From contig JAVTVJ010000011.1 in the NCBI GenBank assembly GCA_034509425.1, positions 3,534,001 through 3,598,000 of the forward strand: a DNA stretch of 64,000 nt, given 5' to 3'. Below the pieces are notes generated by a model that did no database searches, was not told the origin of the DNA, and saw nothing but the letters and a program-made list of their open reading frames with translations. Of this stretch, positions 48,610-61,800 are shown piece after piece. Position 1 is the stretch's first letter. Each line of letters starts with the position of its first letter. This DNA is from Eopsaltria australis (lineage: Eukaryota; Chordata; Aves; Passeriformes; Petroicidae). Position numbers and translations under genes: made by a program.

Positions 48610-48845
48610 GAATAGAATAGAACGGAATCATTTCAGTTGGAAGGGACCTACAATAATTATCGAGTCCAACTGCCTGAGCAGTTCAGAGATGACCAAAAAT
48701 TAAAGTGCATTGCTAAAGGCATTGTCCAAATGCCTCCTATGCACTGACAGACATTGGGTATCAACCACTCCTACAGGAAGCTTTTCCAGTGTTCAACCAT
48801 CCTGTTGGCAAAGAAATGCTTTTTAATTTTCAGTCTAATTTTGCC
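48610..48845 (-). mobile_element. CR1 LINE 3' fragment, antisense
   Basis: Starts gaatagaatagaacggaatc then CAGTTGGAAGGGACCTACAA. It continues with gagtccaactgcctgagcag and gtatcaaccactcctacagg. The text resembles the copy at 44674 and may belong to the same CR1 subfamily. Confidence 0.88.
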
Positions 48846-49639
48846 AATTGTACTGTGGTGTTGGGCTTCCAGGGGGGATGGGCTGGTGCACCAGTGACAC
48901 AGGTTGTTCTGAGGCAGCTCCTCCCTTCAGAGCTGGGGTGTCTTGCTCTGCTCCTACAAAAAATATTGGAGCTCAGGCCTTGATTCAAGAGATTCTGGGC
49001 TCCATGAGCTGACTCATCTGAGGACATAAACTACTCAAATTCTAAGTGAGTGACACAAATGAAGTGTCTTTCAGAAAGTTGTAGATTGTTTAAAAATATT
49101 TTGTAGAAGTGGACTTGAAAGTGACTGAAATGAGACCTTTTTGTATATTGTCAGATGACAAGAAAAGAATAAATAAATGCAGCATGCATTTTCTTAGGAA
49201 AAATATGCATCAGGGTGTGGGCATAGAAAGTGGGATCCAATCTTGGTATTTGGTTTTGGAAATTTCAAAGGCTTTGGAGCCAAAAATTTTATTCAGTGTC
49301 AGGACATCCTACAAAGATCTGCAAGGGGTAAGCAGATGGATGTTCAGTGTGTTCCTTTTCCCACTCCCTTGTTGAGTTTGGACCAGTTTTATGACAATTA
49401 GCATGCACCCAGAATAACAAGCTTTAAAAAGCTGAAGGGAAAGAAGAAGCTTAAGCGTATGTTAGAATATTCTGGGTAGACATACAGAAACAAGAAGGAG
49501 GTTTTGCCTCTTTTCTTGGTCTAGACATGATAGAATTAAACCTTTAAATCTGGTCTGGTAGTCCTAATTTAGTTTCATAGCTGATGGAAGGAAATGGGCA
49601 ATTTTAGAAAGTGTTTTATTTGACCATTTTTAAGCACAT
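48846..49639. other. Intronic stretch, nothing recognised
   Basis: About 800 bases of AT-rich sequence between a CR1 fragment and the LTR-like insertion. No exon or repeat end is evident. Confidence 0.5.
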
Positions 49640-50333
49640 TGTTTGGGCTGAGCTGGATTCCTCTTTGCAAGTGCTAGTTTATTTCCATTGGATAAGGAGT
49701 GATCAGGCTTGTTGCGTTCCCTGCTTTTTATCCCGCTCTGGTCCCGGCGGCCGAGCGCTAGCGCGACCCTGAAAAGCCGTTTGATTTCCGATCGATAGGG
49801 CTTAACCGGGGAGCCGACTACGGGCTCCGCTAGTCTGCGTTGGGGCTGAGGAGTTGATGCCCTCAGAGCACTGCAGGATAGCAAAGAACTACCCAAAGAA
49901 GGAGGACTCTTAGTATGAGAGTTCGGTAGGTTTATTACCCCCAAGGGAGCTCAGGGACTAAGAGCCCCGAGTAGCTCATGACATGGGTATTTAAGGGAGG
50001 AACAACATCCAATAATCTGAGGGTGCAGGGGCAGTACAAGGGAGGGACCAGGGTGCGCAGTCGAATGAGGTTTAGGGAGGGGAGGGGGGTAGAGAGAACA
50101 ACGAATGAACAAGGGGGTAACAGGGAATTTTCCAGAACTGAGATACATAACAGACAAATCAAGGAACCAATAGCAGGAACTTGGGGTTCGTGGCTTGGTG
50201 ATCCAAACCACTGCCTTTGGGAGCTTCGGGGGGAAACTCTCTGTCTGTGGAACGTGCCGCCGGAAGTCCTCGTCCTTCCTGGTTCAGAACCACCGCTACA
50301 CAGGCTGATTTGCTCAGACCTGGATTTCTAACA
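49640..50333 (-). mobile_element. Probable solo LTR of an endogenous retrovirus, antisense
   Basis: A sharply bounded insertion richer in GC and CpG than its flanks. Read on the minus strand it begins TGTTAG (50333 downwards) and ends CAAACA at 49640, giving TG...CA termini. Inside, in the same direction, are a TATA-like TTAAATACC (about 49997-49985) and two AATAAA signals (49936-49931 and 49683-49678). A shorter version ending at 49710 is possible because CAACA occurs there too. Flanking pentamers cacat and tatat differ by two C-to-T changes, a weak trace of target duplication. I see no gag, pol or env next to it, so a solo LTR fits best. The family is not identified. Confidence 0.6.
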
Positions 50334-50526
50334 TTATATTCCTAAATTAGACAGTGTAAATTTCACCTGGATTGTAGGGGGGAGGAGAGCTGGTCAAGGA
50401 CTTGTTCAAGAAATGTGTTTTATCATGATGATTTGGTTCTAGTCTATCTGCAGTGACTGTGTGGCTCAACACAAGGAGCAATCAGTATTTCCCTGCCTCA
50501 TTCTCAAAGGTAGACTGTTTCCATGC

Positions 50527-50640
50527 AAAAAAACCCTCAAAAAACCGACCAAACAAAAAAAAAAACAAACCCCAAAAAATAAAAACAAACAAACAAAAAA
50601 AAAACCCAAACAAAAAAAGAGAGGGAAAAAAAGCAGCTTT
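50527..50640. repeat. A/C-rich low-complexity tract
   Basis: Runs of A broken by C and CC (aaccctcaaaaaaccgacc, caaacaaacaaaaaa) give long meaningless Lys/Asn-rich frames on the plus strand. It could be a decayed poly(A) tail, but no element body was recognised to its left. Confidence 0.85.
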
Positions 50641-52869
50641 GAAAGACAAAGGCAAAGAGAGAGAAGATCACTAAGAAGGAAACGTACTGTTTCTATTCAG
50701 ACGATCAGAAAATGTGAGACCTCATTGTCTAAAGTCATGATTTCTCAACAGATCCTCATTAATGAATTGAGGCAGAATAGTACCAACTTACTGAACAATT
50801 TTCATTCACGTGCAGCACTGTGACAGGCTGCCACACAGGACTAGTGGAGGCTGAGCAGGGTTTTATCACTTACCTGTTTCCTAAACACAGCTTTATGAGT
50901 ACACTTTGTGGCACCATGGGCTGTTTCTTCTGAACCGTAATTAAATTTATACCTGGAGCCTTCACCCCTGGGAAACAGGTTTTCACAAGAAACTAAGATG
51001 TCTGTTGCAGAGGGGCCTCTAAGGAATATCGTGCAGCTCAATGTTACACCTGCACCAACACCTAAATCCTGACACTGTGCATGCAGCAGAAAACTCTTTT
51101 GCCACATATATATAATGTAGCTATCAAATTCTAGTGTTTACTTGAAATGTTAGGTTTTTTTCTGCTGAGATTTAAACATGTTCAATGAATTGTTAATGGA
51201 ATGTATTATAGAGAGGATACATTGTCCCACAACACAAGGTTATGTACCCTGATTGTGTATTGCAAATATTTGGGTACCATATGACCTTGATGGTCTTGTT
51301 TGCTGTTTTATCTCTTGGGGCTTTCCCCTTCTTATTCACCTTTATTTGTAGCTTCCTCTGGGAAACATGGGGAAAGAGAAGAGGTAGGCCCTGCAGAGTA
51401 GATGCATGCATTTACCTGTCACAAAATTATTTTTCTACATACTTACTTGGATTGTATTCCTGGACTCTTCATCCCTCTGTGGCATCCCTTATCTTCCCTC
51501 TGACGGCCCTGCACTATTGTTCACTGCTAAGACCCAGTTGGCCCAGGATGCTCAATTATATCTTCCATTTTTTATATATCAGACAAGTGTTTTAGACTTT
51601 GCCTCTTAATCTAGGAAGTGTTGCAACCTAAAAACTTTTTCAAAACCCTTTATGAACCTTTATGCGTACAATTAAAGTGTCATCTAAAAAAGTGCTTTTT
51701 CTTTGTGAACTATAAATTCTAGCCTCTACAGCAGAAGAGCAAACTGTGGATTTATGCAGCATTTCAGTCACAATTTTCTTTTAATTTTGTGGCTATTCAG
51801 TCTAGTTTACCACCCTTTATCACTATGAATATGAAAGTGGATATAAGATTTACTTTCTCATGCATTTTCTCCCTTTTAAAAATTTTTTAGGGTTGCTTGT
51901 TTGTTTTGCCTACCTCATTGAAATTTCTCCCACTTATACCTTAATATCTTTATTTACTGTATCTTATGGTCTTTCTATGGCTCTACAGGCTTGGGATGGA
52001 GGGAGTTACCTGCACTCTCTGTTACTCTTCTTCTTTTTCAGTGAACAATACATGGTGTTCCAATTAAGGTTGTACTGGTTCACACACAAGCTTTATAATC
52101 AAATCCAAAATTACTTTTTGTTCAGATTTTATCCCAGAATTGCTTGTTTTATTGATTTACAAGGTAAGCAGGTGTCTTCACTAAACTGTTCTGCAGGATG
52201 CCCATGTTCTTCTCTCATGAACATTTTATCATGATAATTTCTTCCTATAGACTACTTATTTCTATTGCTTAAAATTAAGTACCTCTTCTCTGAAGCATAG
52301 AAATACTCACTCCTTTCCAATTTCTCTTTTCTCCTTCTGTATTATTTAAAGACATAAATATTGTTATTTTACCACCTAAACAATTTAAAAATCCTGAGTT
52401 TTCTTCACATAGTGGTTAAAGTGTTTAGTGTACTCACTCTCCTTCTGTGTCTTTGGGATTAATTTCTTCACTTTTGTTTCTAAAAAAATACTCCTTTCAG
52501 AAGATTGGTGCAACAATGTCCTTTTATGCTTTGATTATTCTGTGGAGGAAATTGAACTTAATTGTTTTTTGTCACTGTTACTTAGTGGCTTGTAGTTATT
52601 TCTTAAACTGGTTTCAGCATCTTTTAGAGGAGAAACCTGAGAATAGCTCCAAGTCCTGCAGACTGTGAAAGAAGCTGTTCTGAGAAGCCATAATTTTAGT
52701 GATAAAATGTATGTCACATATTTTGCATGTGTAGGTGAAATATCTTATAATCACTTGACATTTGGAGCTTTTATATCCCTTAACTTTATGAAATTGACTT
52801 GCTTCTCTTGGTCACTGGCTCTTGAAATGTGAGTACTACAAGAGAACCAGGACTGCTGGTGAATGATGG
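50641..52869. other. Intronic stretch, nothing recognised
   Basis: T-rich on the plus strand, which yields hydrophobic chance frames (for example 51860-52234). No splice-flanked exon or repeat end stands out. Confidence 0.5.
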
Positions 52870-52960
52870 AAAGTTGCTTGGTGAGCCCTTCCACCGTCTC
52901 CCTTAGTACCCTGCAGGATCTCATCTGGCCCCATAGGGTTGCGTGTGTCTAAGTGGTGGG
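52870..52960 (-). mobile_element. CR1 reverse-transcriptase fragment, antisense
   Basis: Minus-strand translation reads HLDTRNPMGPDEILQG, which resembles the conserved N-terminal part of CR1-type reverse transcriptase (the hxxMGPDxIxxxVL block). Only about 30 codons can be followed before the similarity is lost. Confidence 0.6.
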
Positions 52961-53027
52961 ACATTTATTTTCGCTTTAATAGATTAAGAACAACAGAAGT
53001 GTTGGCAAAAGTGTCAATCCAACATGT

Positions 53028-53080
53028 AATGTGATGAGTTCAGTGGTCCCTTCCAACCCAAACCATTCTATGATTCTAAG
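53028..53080 (+). mobile_element. CR1 LINE 3' terminus, sense
   Basis: Contains GGTCCCTTCCAACCCAAACC directly followed by attctatgattcta, the diagnostic CR1 3' end in plus orientation. It is very short. Its orientation is opposite to the RT fragment just upstream, so the two come from different insertions. Confidence 0.88.
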
Positions 53081-55380
53081 GCATAGGAGAAATTAACGTC
53101 TGATAGCTGAAACTGAACAAAGTCAAAAATAGCCATAATTTTGTTAATGATCAAAATGCTTGATAGATGGAATAAACTATTAAGAACTGTATTTTCTGCC
53201 TCCTTATGTCTTCAAATCTAGAGAAAGTACATTTCTGGAAAACATGCATAGGTTAAAACCAAACTATTTAATTTAGTAGCTTTTCTAATTTGGAGCTCTC
53301 CTTGAGTCAGCAGAGATTGCTTAAAGTGGAGAAAAGGGTTTGCTTTATCTTTGTCCATTCTAGGCAAAGGTTCTACATGCTCTCTTTATAGCTAATGATG
53401 TGAATAACCTTTCCTAAGCTGTTTTTTCAGTTTTTGAGGGTTTTTTTGCTAGACCAGTACCCTACCAATAAAAATTGATGCATTGCCATAGACCTAGTCA
53501 TTGAAAGTAAGGAATATAGTAATAGATACTAGTAACAAAGGACTTTTCCTCTTATATAGCCTTATATAGCCTCCTTTTCTGTAATTCCACTTTTCCTTTT
53601 GGACATCCCTAAACTGAGAGTTTACCCAATAGTCTGCTTTAGAAATGCAGATTTCTCAGGAGACACAAAATTAGCGTTATTTAAATCCAAATCTTCACTT
53701 CAATTAGAGTTTTGAATTAGAAGCTATGGGTGATTTTTTAAGAACATTCTAAGTGAACTGATTTTTCTTTATGTTTTTTCTTTTTTTCCCCAGAACTGAT
53801 GTGGCTGATATGTCTGCCCACACGCATAACAGAAAACCTAGCCTAGAAGTTGAAGCATGCCTTTTGGCCTGAAAGATTAAGCACATTTAAATTAAGCACA
53901 TTTGTTGCCTTTCATCTTGTTTAATGTATCTTACATACTACATGCTACAGGGTTTTAAAGTGGCATTTTCCTATAAACTCTTTGACAGATGATCACATTT
54001 CTTCTGCCCTCACTTCTAGAACATATTCTTATTTAAGAAGGGGTCACTGAGATTTCCTATATTAGAAAGGTGATAAAGGACTTGTCAGAAAACCATTTCT
54101 TTGCAGACATTTCTTGGGAAATAAGCCCATCTGGGTTCCTTTCATGTTTATCAGCTGGGTAGATGAACCCAGCACTTTAGTGATGTCGTCACTTCAGACT
54201 ACAACACTCATATCCAGGAAGCTTTTTGTCTCAATCATTAAAATAGGTTTTGACTGTGTTATCACCTCTAATTAAAAACACAACATTAAATTTGTGTTAA
54301 CAAAGATGTGTGCACATGCAAATTTTATTTTTAGGGGTTTTAATGCATTAGAGTATCAGATGGAGGCTATACCTGTACTCTGTACTTTTCTTGGTGGATT
54401 ATCTGTTATATAAGTATTTTTCCTACTTTAACCCAAAGCTACTAGAAGGAAACAAATGCCTTAGTAGGCAACTTCTATTTTCTTCTCCCCTAAATGCCTT
54501 CGTTTTGGCAGGGAGGAACCATCTGCACAGTACTGTAATTTCTTCCCACTAATGTATGCTCTGATGAGAAACATAGAGGAGAAAATCAGTCCTTGTTATA
54601 GACAGATTTAGGGGGTGGTATTTGTTTGAATAAAAGCCTCCTCACTTCACTTTTTTAAAGCTTCATAATAATAGTGTTTGCCATAGGTGTCTCCTGTGTC
54701 TAGGTGGCCTTGCCAGTTGCATGAAAAGTGATTAATGACAGCTCCTACTATTTGCATTTTACATTTTGCATGCAGGCTCATGTTGGAACAGCTTTTGCAA
54801 ATACTTTCTAGCTGTAACCAGTGAATGTTTAGACAGGCCTGGTCATATGAAAATCTAGATACTTTATGTGATGTCTTCATTTCTTTAAATTTGAATCTTA
54901 ACATTGTGTTTTGGATTTCTCTTTGAATATGAAGTTCATAATTCTGAAATAGCCTTATTTAGTCTTACATTTTAAAAACTCAGTTCTCCTTTCTCCTTCA
55001 CAAATGAATACCAGATCTATTCTTTCAAGTAATCTTTTAGCCATTAGGGATTCTCATCTTTTCTGTCTCCATACTCAGTACATGTCTCAGTTTAACAAAG
55101 ACTTTTGTGTGTTCAAGCTCTGTTGAGTTGATACAACATGAAAGATGGTCAGATATTTAAATACTTCCAATGGGAAATACAAAAGAAATTAATATAGGCA
55201 ATAAGAAGATGGTATTTTGAAATTTAAGACAAATTGTGATTGTCCAAATCTGAAATCAAGGAATATTTTTTCAAGAGTATATGTCATTATGTTAGAATAA
55301 ATTTACAGATCTCCTGTTTTCCTGTGAGCACTCCTTAAGGTAATTCCATGATTACTCAGGACAGTAATCACTTGAAAAAA
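53081..55380. other. Intronic stretch, nothing recognised
   Basis: AT-rich sequence. A small direct duplication (cttatatagc twice near 53552) is the only structure seen. Confidence 0.5.
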
Positions 55381-55430
55381 TGGAGGAAGGAAGGAAGGAA
55401 GGAAGGGAGGGAGGGAGGGAGGGAAGGAAG
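55381..55430. repeat. Polypurine tandem repeat (GGAA / GGGA)
   Basis: About 50 bases of G and A on the plus strand, GGAA units passing into GGGA units and back. It is the strand complement in composition of the array at 46893-46966. Confidence 0.93.
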
Positions 55431-58400
55431 ACGCTGGCTTTGGAAAGAGCAGTGTATGGCACAGAAAGATCTTTTCTTTCAGTGTGCAGTGCTGAGGAAA
55501 TGGCATGCTGTTTGTTTATTAATAACAACAGAAAGGTCAAATATTTTTCGTTTTGCTATCAGCTCTATGTTCTGTCTGCTGCTGTCCCTAGAAAATTCCT
55601 GGGGCCCACATTAAAGGAATGAAGGTCATGTTGTAAGTTCACATCAAAAAAAATGATGATGTCTGCTTCAAGATGTTACTTAGGAAATTATAGGCAGAAT
55701 GAGTACATTTTATAATTTGATTACTGGTGATGTGTGTCATGGATCACAAGGTCAAAGGCATTGGAGTGAATTTGTTCCAACTTTAACACATTTTGCTGGT
55801 ATTTTTATTTTAACATTTATAAGTAAAATGCAAAGACTGTGGTTTGTGTAGAGTACATGCAACAAGGTTGGAACTTTTCAGTCAGCTGGTGCCACACAAA
55901 GGTCTACAAAGTTCCAATACTTTCTGGATGCATTTCCATTTCAGTGCCAGCTTCCTTACGTGGTGCCTGGAAGAGGAGGTATGTGGGACCTTGTTGCATG
56001 TGGGGCAAATCAGTAAAGCCTTTTTTTTTCTTCGCTGGGAACAATGTGGAGGATTCTGTGCTCTGTGTCAATTAATAGTCTACTGACAGTGAGGGGGTTT
56101 TCTCCAGTTAGGAATGTGACTGCAGATCAATGATGAGAAGGTTTTTTTAGAAAGACTGGAATAGCAGAAGGAGAGAAGTCATGAAGGGAGAAAATTTATT
56201 TAAAAGATTGTGGCCACTCAGTTCAGGAAGGATATGGAGAGTAAATAATGCAAAGGGATGAAAAAGGTAAATTGAAGGCTCTGATTATTCAGAGATGTAT
56301 GGGCAGGTAAACTAAAGGACAACTAAAAGAAAAGCAAATTAAATATTTGTACTGCAAGAAACTCCTGTAGATCGACAATTCAAGTGTCAGTAGTGAAATG
56401 AGTTAGGGTTAAAAGGTTTATACAAAGTATAAAGCCATGAGACACACAGCAGGGATTGGAAAGAAACACCACTAACTGGGCTGGTGCCTCAGCCATGGCC
56501 TTCAGTGCTGTGACAGTAGCCTACACACTGGGGATCCACCTCTGTGACATTGGGAAATTCCGTACCTCAACACTTTGAGGCATAAGCCAAACTTTAATTA
56601 TCACTGAGGCATTAGAAAGACTTAGTTTTTCTCCAAAAGAGTAATTTAATAATTGCCTGTTTCATGGTTTCTTTTGTCTTTAACTGAAGAGCTCTGAGGG
56701 TGCTGCAGTAGGAGACGTTCCTGGAATAGTCACACCACCAGACAGGCCTAGCTCGCTGTTTCTGGGCTGTGCTGGAGCACAAGCTCTGTGTGTTTAAAAT
56801 GGAGCTCAAGCCTATTTAGTAGTGCAGTGTGATAATTACAGTGTCACCACGATGCTCCTGAAATAGGATTTAAAATTCTGCAAACTCTCACAGCAGCTTT
56901 CATAGGACCAGATGCTTCAGCTCAATCTGTGTTGACTCAGCTCAAGTGAAAACTGCTTGAAGTTTTTGCAGTTGACAAGGAAGAAGTTGCTGTCTCCAGA
57001 GAAGAAAAAAAAAGTTTGTTTTAAACCTTCTTTTACAGATTTAAGAAACTGCAATTTTATTTTATGAAAAGTCTTTTTGAAAAGACTTACACTCTGCTAT
57101 GCAGACATAAATCTTGAACTGGCTTTATTATCACTAAAATGGACCAAAAAAAAGTGTTGCTTTTCTTTTATAGATTTAGACATTGTTTTCAAATATGTAA
57201 ATATTTATCAAGCATACTTGACCAGATTTGAATAGCAGAATTGTAAAAAAATGGTTAAAGATCTCTTCTAGTTTCCAGATCCATCAGTAAGCTCTGTGTA
57301 CCTCTCCCTCATTCATGGAGCTGGAGTGTAGCTTGTCAGAGACAAGCAAAAATGTCTTAATAATCATATGTGACTTTAATCATTCAGGCTTTTCATCATT
57401 TCATGGTGCATGACATTATCTGAGTGCAAACTGTAAGAAGATATTTGTTACTGTAAATTCATTTGTGTTAAAGTTATTGATACTTTCAGAATTTCATACA
57501 GTGCTTTTTTGGGGGGGAGATTCATTTGAAAGAAGGAATCATGACTTCCCTGTCAAATGCCATTAAGATGTAAATCATTGATTCCTTAGAAAGAACAAAC
57601 ATGATTTAGTCAGTGATGATTCACTCTGAACTATATATGACCAATATTCTTGAAAGGCTTCTCTTTTTTCCCTTTTTGCGTCTGTTTTGAGTTGGTAAAA
57701 ATTGGAATAATTTTTATACGATAAGTCATCGCAGCTTCCTGACAGTTCAGATAATTTTTGTAGTGTTCTGTCATCCGAGTGACTTGATGCATTTGGTATG
57801 AATAGAGATGGGAACATTTTGTAAGTTATAACTGCAAGATAATTTATTCATACAGAGAAAGCATTGTGTTTGATAACTGATAAATTTCATTCTGTTTTCA
57901 TGATAAAAGCAAAAATGGGTGTGTGGATTGCAGCTGCTTGCTTAATAGTGTTAGTGATGACTAAGGAGGGAATGGATCTTTCTGTGGGTTATATAATCAG
58001 TTTAAAAGCTCTTCACACTCTGCCCGTAACACATTATTAAAAAAAAAAATAAACAAGAACCCATGAAGGAGAGACCTTTTTCTTTTTAGTATACTTACCT
58101 CTTTTAGATGAATGTAACAGCCAGATAAAGATCAGGCATGAAGTATTTGAACAGTGTCTCTAGGAAAAATTTTAAAAGGAAGCACTGAATCTTGTCTGTA
58201 TGAAAATGAAACGAAATATTATGTTTATTTAGACTAAGAGATTCTCATTTAGAAAACTATGAAGAGAAGGATTGAATATTTAGCTCACACTAATTGGGAG
58301 CTTGCTTGGAATTATGATAATTATTAACAACTGAAGGAGGTAGCAAGACAGATCTTTTTTCTCCATACACTAGGGGTTAGTGCTTCCTGAAATTGAGCTT

Positions 58401-58599
58401 TGAATGAAACAGTGTTAGCCTACATAAACACACAGTCCACAGGGCATTTGAATTGTTTCTTAGCCTGGGACTGACTATTGGCTCAGCAAAATTCTAAGTG
58501 TATGCTTATCCTCTGTCTCATTGACGGTGTCTTGTATACATCACATTTACACTTACCTAGATTCTCTTTAAATGGAGCAGCAGAAAAATCCCAGAAAGA
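55431..58599. other. Intronic stretch, nothing recognised
   Basis: AT-rich intron. A 20-base palindrome (aagtctttt, tg, aaaagactt) lies at 57069-57088. No exon or transposon was recognised. Confidence 0.5.
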
Positions 58600-58835
58600 A
58601 GAAGAACAGGGGTGAGTCCATAAAAATAATCTCCACCATCCTCCCTAAAACCCAAACAACAACAAAAAAAAGGAGATATTTCAAAAATGTGGGCTTGGGT
58701 GTTTTGGGGTTGTTTGGTGTTTTTTGGGGTTTTTTTGTTGTTGTTGTGTGGGTTTTTTTTTTGTTGTTGTTGTTTGGTTGGTTTGGTTTGGGTTTTTTAA
58801 AACTTTTTTTCTTTCTTCTTTTTTTTCTTGAAGCA
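58600..58835. repeat. Low-complexity tract, A/C-rich then T/G-rich
   Basis: An A/C-rich segment (about 58655-58675) is followed by a long T/G-rich run (58690-58835) with GTT and GGTTT units. The resulting open frames on both strands are compositional artefacts. The two halves are loosely complementary and could fold back on each other. Confidence 0.85.
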
Positions 58836-61800
58836 AACACGATCTCAGAGTAGAAGAAAAACCTTTTATCACATAAGCCCAGAGGTTTCTTATCATCACC
58901 AGGGAAGATGAGGGTGTGTTTGCATCACTGGTTTTCTTCCCTAGACCCCAGAGACAGTAAATGCGAGGAACAGACGTTGGCTTTAAGGTGGTAATGGGAG
59001 ATTTCTGATTTTATTCCCTTGCACGAGAACAGAGTCTGTCACAAGTTTACCCAAATCCAGAAATAAAAAAAACAAAAAACAAATGAAGAAAGCAAAATAA
59101 CTGGTTGATTATGATGCGGAACAATTTTAAAAGAGACTGGTAGAAGAATCCCACCACAACAAAAACACTCCGTAGCCTTCCTCAGGCTCTGAGCTTCATC
59201 CTGTGACCAGGCACATAACACCACAAACAGCCTGTGTATCTCCTACTACCCCCATTTTTCTTCACTCTTTGTTTAATCATAACAATTTAATACCTTGGCT
59301 ACCTCGGGTGTAGGATGGAAGTATTATTCTCAGCATCTGGTAAAGCACATTAGCTGATCAAGTAGAAAGTGTCAGAACTGTATTGTTGAACACTTCTGTT
59401 GGGTTATTTTCTACAAGGCATTCTATTTTTCTCTATGTTTTCTTAACTGGATTTTACCTTTCTTCACAGGATGTTTTAGCTTCTCAAGGTCCTTTTGTAT
59501 TTTCCATAATACCTGAATGACTTCACATTTTTACAAAAATAATATTTCTTTGGTGTTCAAAATGCATGTTGAAGAAACCAAATGTTAAATACAATGGGAT
59601 CTACTAACTTCTGAAAGATCAGGCTTGGACAGTAGTTGGTGCAGACTGGCTGAGCTGTACAGGTTTATGCATGTGAGATGGTGATGTGTAAATGGCAGGG
59701 AGAAAAGGGAGAGACAGGAGTTTATAACAATAATTCTGTGATGCTTTGACAGGAGGCATTAAAAAGAGTAGAAAAACCCATTGGTAATGTGAAAGTGGTT
59801 CTGCCCATTTCCGAATCCTTTTGTGCCCATTTGTTTTCCTTGAATGTGATACTGGAAGCATCCACTTGTATCTGGAAAAAAATGAACATGTGTACCAGGT
59901 CTGGAAGCAATTCCAGGAAGTTTGGAAATAAATTGATTCTGGGAAAACACCTACCTGTACATTCAGGCAGTGTTCCTTATCTTGTTCTTCCACATGATTT
60001 TCATCATCTCTGAAGATACTTTGAAAGATTCAAGACCTGGCGATGAAACAAGGCTGGTAGTAGTGCTGACAGCAATCAACAGAGTAATTCTGTGACAGTG
60101 GAGGGCCTCAAATACTTCTGGAGAGATAACTTAGGGAAATATTTCTACAAACCGCAGTGCAAGCTGAAAGTTTAACACAGTTTAGCAGGCAAATTGTTGA
60201 AGCAAAAGCTTCCAGCAGTCCTATTTCCATGCACTTGCAAGCTTAGTTTCTTTCTGGTTCTGCGTCCCAAGCATAGGGAAAGTCATGCTGGGTAGGTGAC
60301 TTCCATGCTTGGCACACCTGCTCTGTCTGACCATGCACAATGAGTTCAACAGCTGAGTTCTCACTTCTGTTTTGCAAGGGAGCAGCTCAGATGTTTGTTC
60401 ATGCACTCCAAAGTGCCGTGAGAGAACCAGAGCAACCCTTTTTATCTGTTGATTTCTATATAAATGAATAAGTATAGAGGGTAAAAATATTTGTTGCATG
60501 GTTACCTAATATAAAATCATTTTGTAGTTATGGAAAAAATACACTGAACGGCATGATCTTTATACCAAAACACTTTGGACTTACAGGGAAAGAAGAAACA
60601 GAACAGATAACATTTTACTGGCCTTTACTGCTTCTGTGGTCTGCAGATAACACTAAGATTACAGTCTTGAACAGAGCAGCTTTTCAGAAATACTAAAATT
60701 TTTCACATTAATCTCCATTCAAACTGTTAAAAGCTTAGTGTTTTTGTCAAGTAAATCACTGACTGGATACCATATCATTTATCATCTTCTAAGATAGCTG
60801 GGGCATATTTATGAAGTTTGAAGGATCTAATAGCTCATATATTGCAATGTTGTGTTGGGTGACAGGAGATTAAAAGACAAATAACAGTCCTGATCACTCA
60901 ACTGACCTCCTTCTGTGTCATACAGTTATGGGGGGCTGTATCTAGGCAACCTGTGCAATGATAATTGCCTTGTTTAATAAAAAGATTGCAAAGAGGCATG
61001 TTTAGCACCTGATATGAGTGTTGGGGTAGGGCATTGCCTACCATGGTGAGAGCATTGTGCTGTGCTTCCTTGTGCTTTGCTGATGTGAAGCCAGAGCAAA
61101 GCCATTCCTTACAAAAGGCATGACTTTAGGTATCCCCAAGTGGGTCTGGCATAGAAGGAAGCAGTAAATACTGTCATTTTGGGCACTAGAATTGCTGAAA
61201 GAAGTGTAAAGGTGAGAGAAGATTGCACCAGTCTCTGGTGTTCCTGCCTTTATAAACAGTGCTGATAGAAGATGGTCTCATCACATAGACTGGCATTCTG
61301 CTGTAACTGCAAGGATGGGAGGCACTATCATGCTTGTCTCCTGGAAATATGAGATAATTTTTGTATTTCCATTGGGAATTACTTTATTATTACTTTATTA
61401 ATGAAATAATACTGACTTTTATTTTCAAACCCTTAGGAAGAGAGGTTTTTACCTTTTCTCTTGCCAGACTACTTTATGACTGGGTGCAGGGTGCTTTTCC
61501 TGGAAAGATACGTACATGTGCTTCTTGCTGATTTAATCCTAACATTTAATTTAAATCTTTTTCACTGTGTCTTACATTAACTCTTTTCCCCAAAATGGCT
61601 TTTGTAGTCTTCAAACACTTGTAGGAGACTGACTTACTCCCCCAGAGAAGTAGCTATTTTATAGTAAATGCATGTAGTTCTTTTTCACTCTAAACCACTT
61701 TGGACTCCCTCTTGTCCTCTTTATCTGATTTAGCTTTGCTCTTTAGGTAACATGTTGCCACTAATTGAATCTGATGATTCAAAGGTAGCTACTCTCCAGT

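Noticed and set aside
50453..50823. Lys/Gln/Asn-rich frames on the plus strand
   Set aside because: Product of the A/C-rich tract at 50527-50640, not a gene.
51860..52234. Hydrophobic 124-codon plus-strand frame
   Set aside because: T-rich intron produces Phe/Leu/Ser-rich frames; no ordered membrane topology or family resemblance.
57069..57088. 20-base palindrome as a possible functional hairpin
   Set aside because: Only 9 bp per arm with a 2-base centre; palindromes of this size are expected by chance in 64 kb of AT-rich DNA.
58568..58899. Frames of 72-93 codons rich in Lys/Asn or Phe/Val/Gly
   Set aside because: Generated by the A/C-rich and T/G-rich low-complexity tract.
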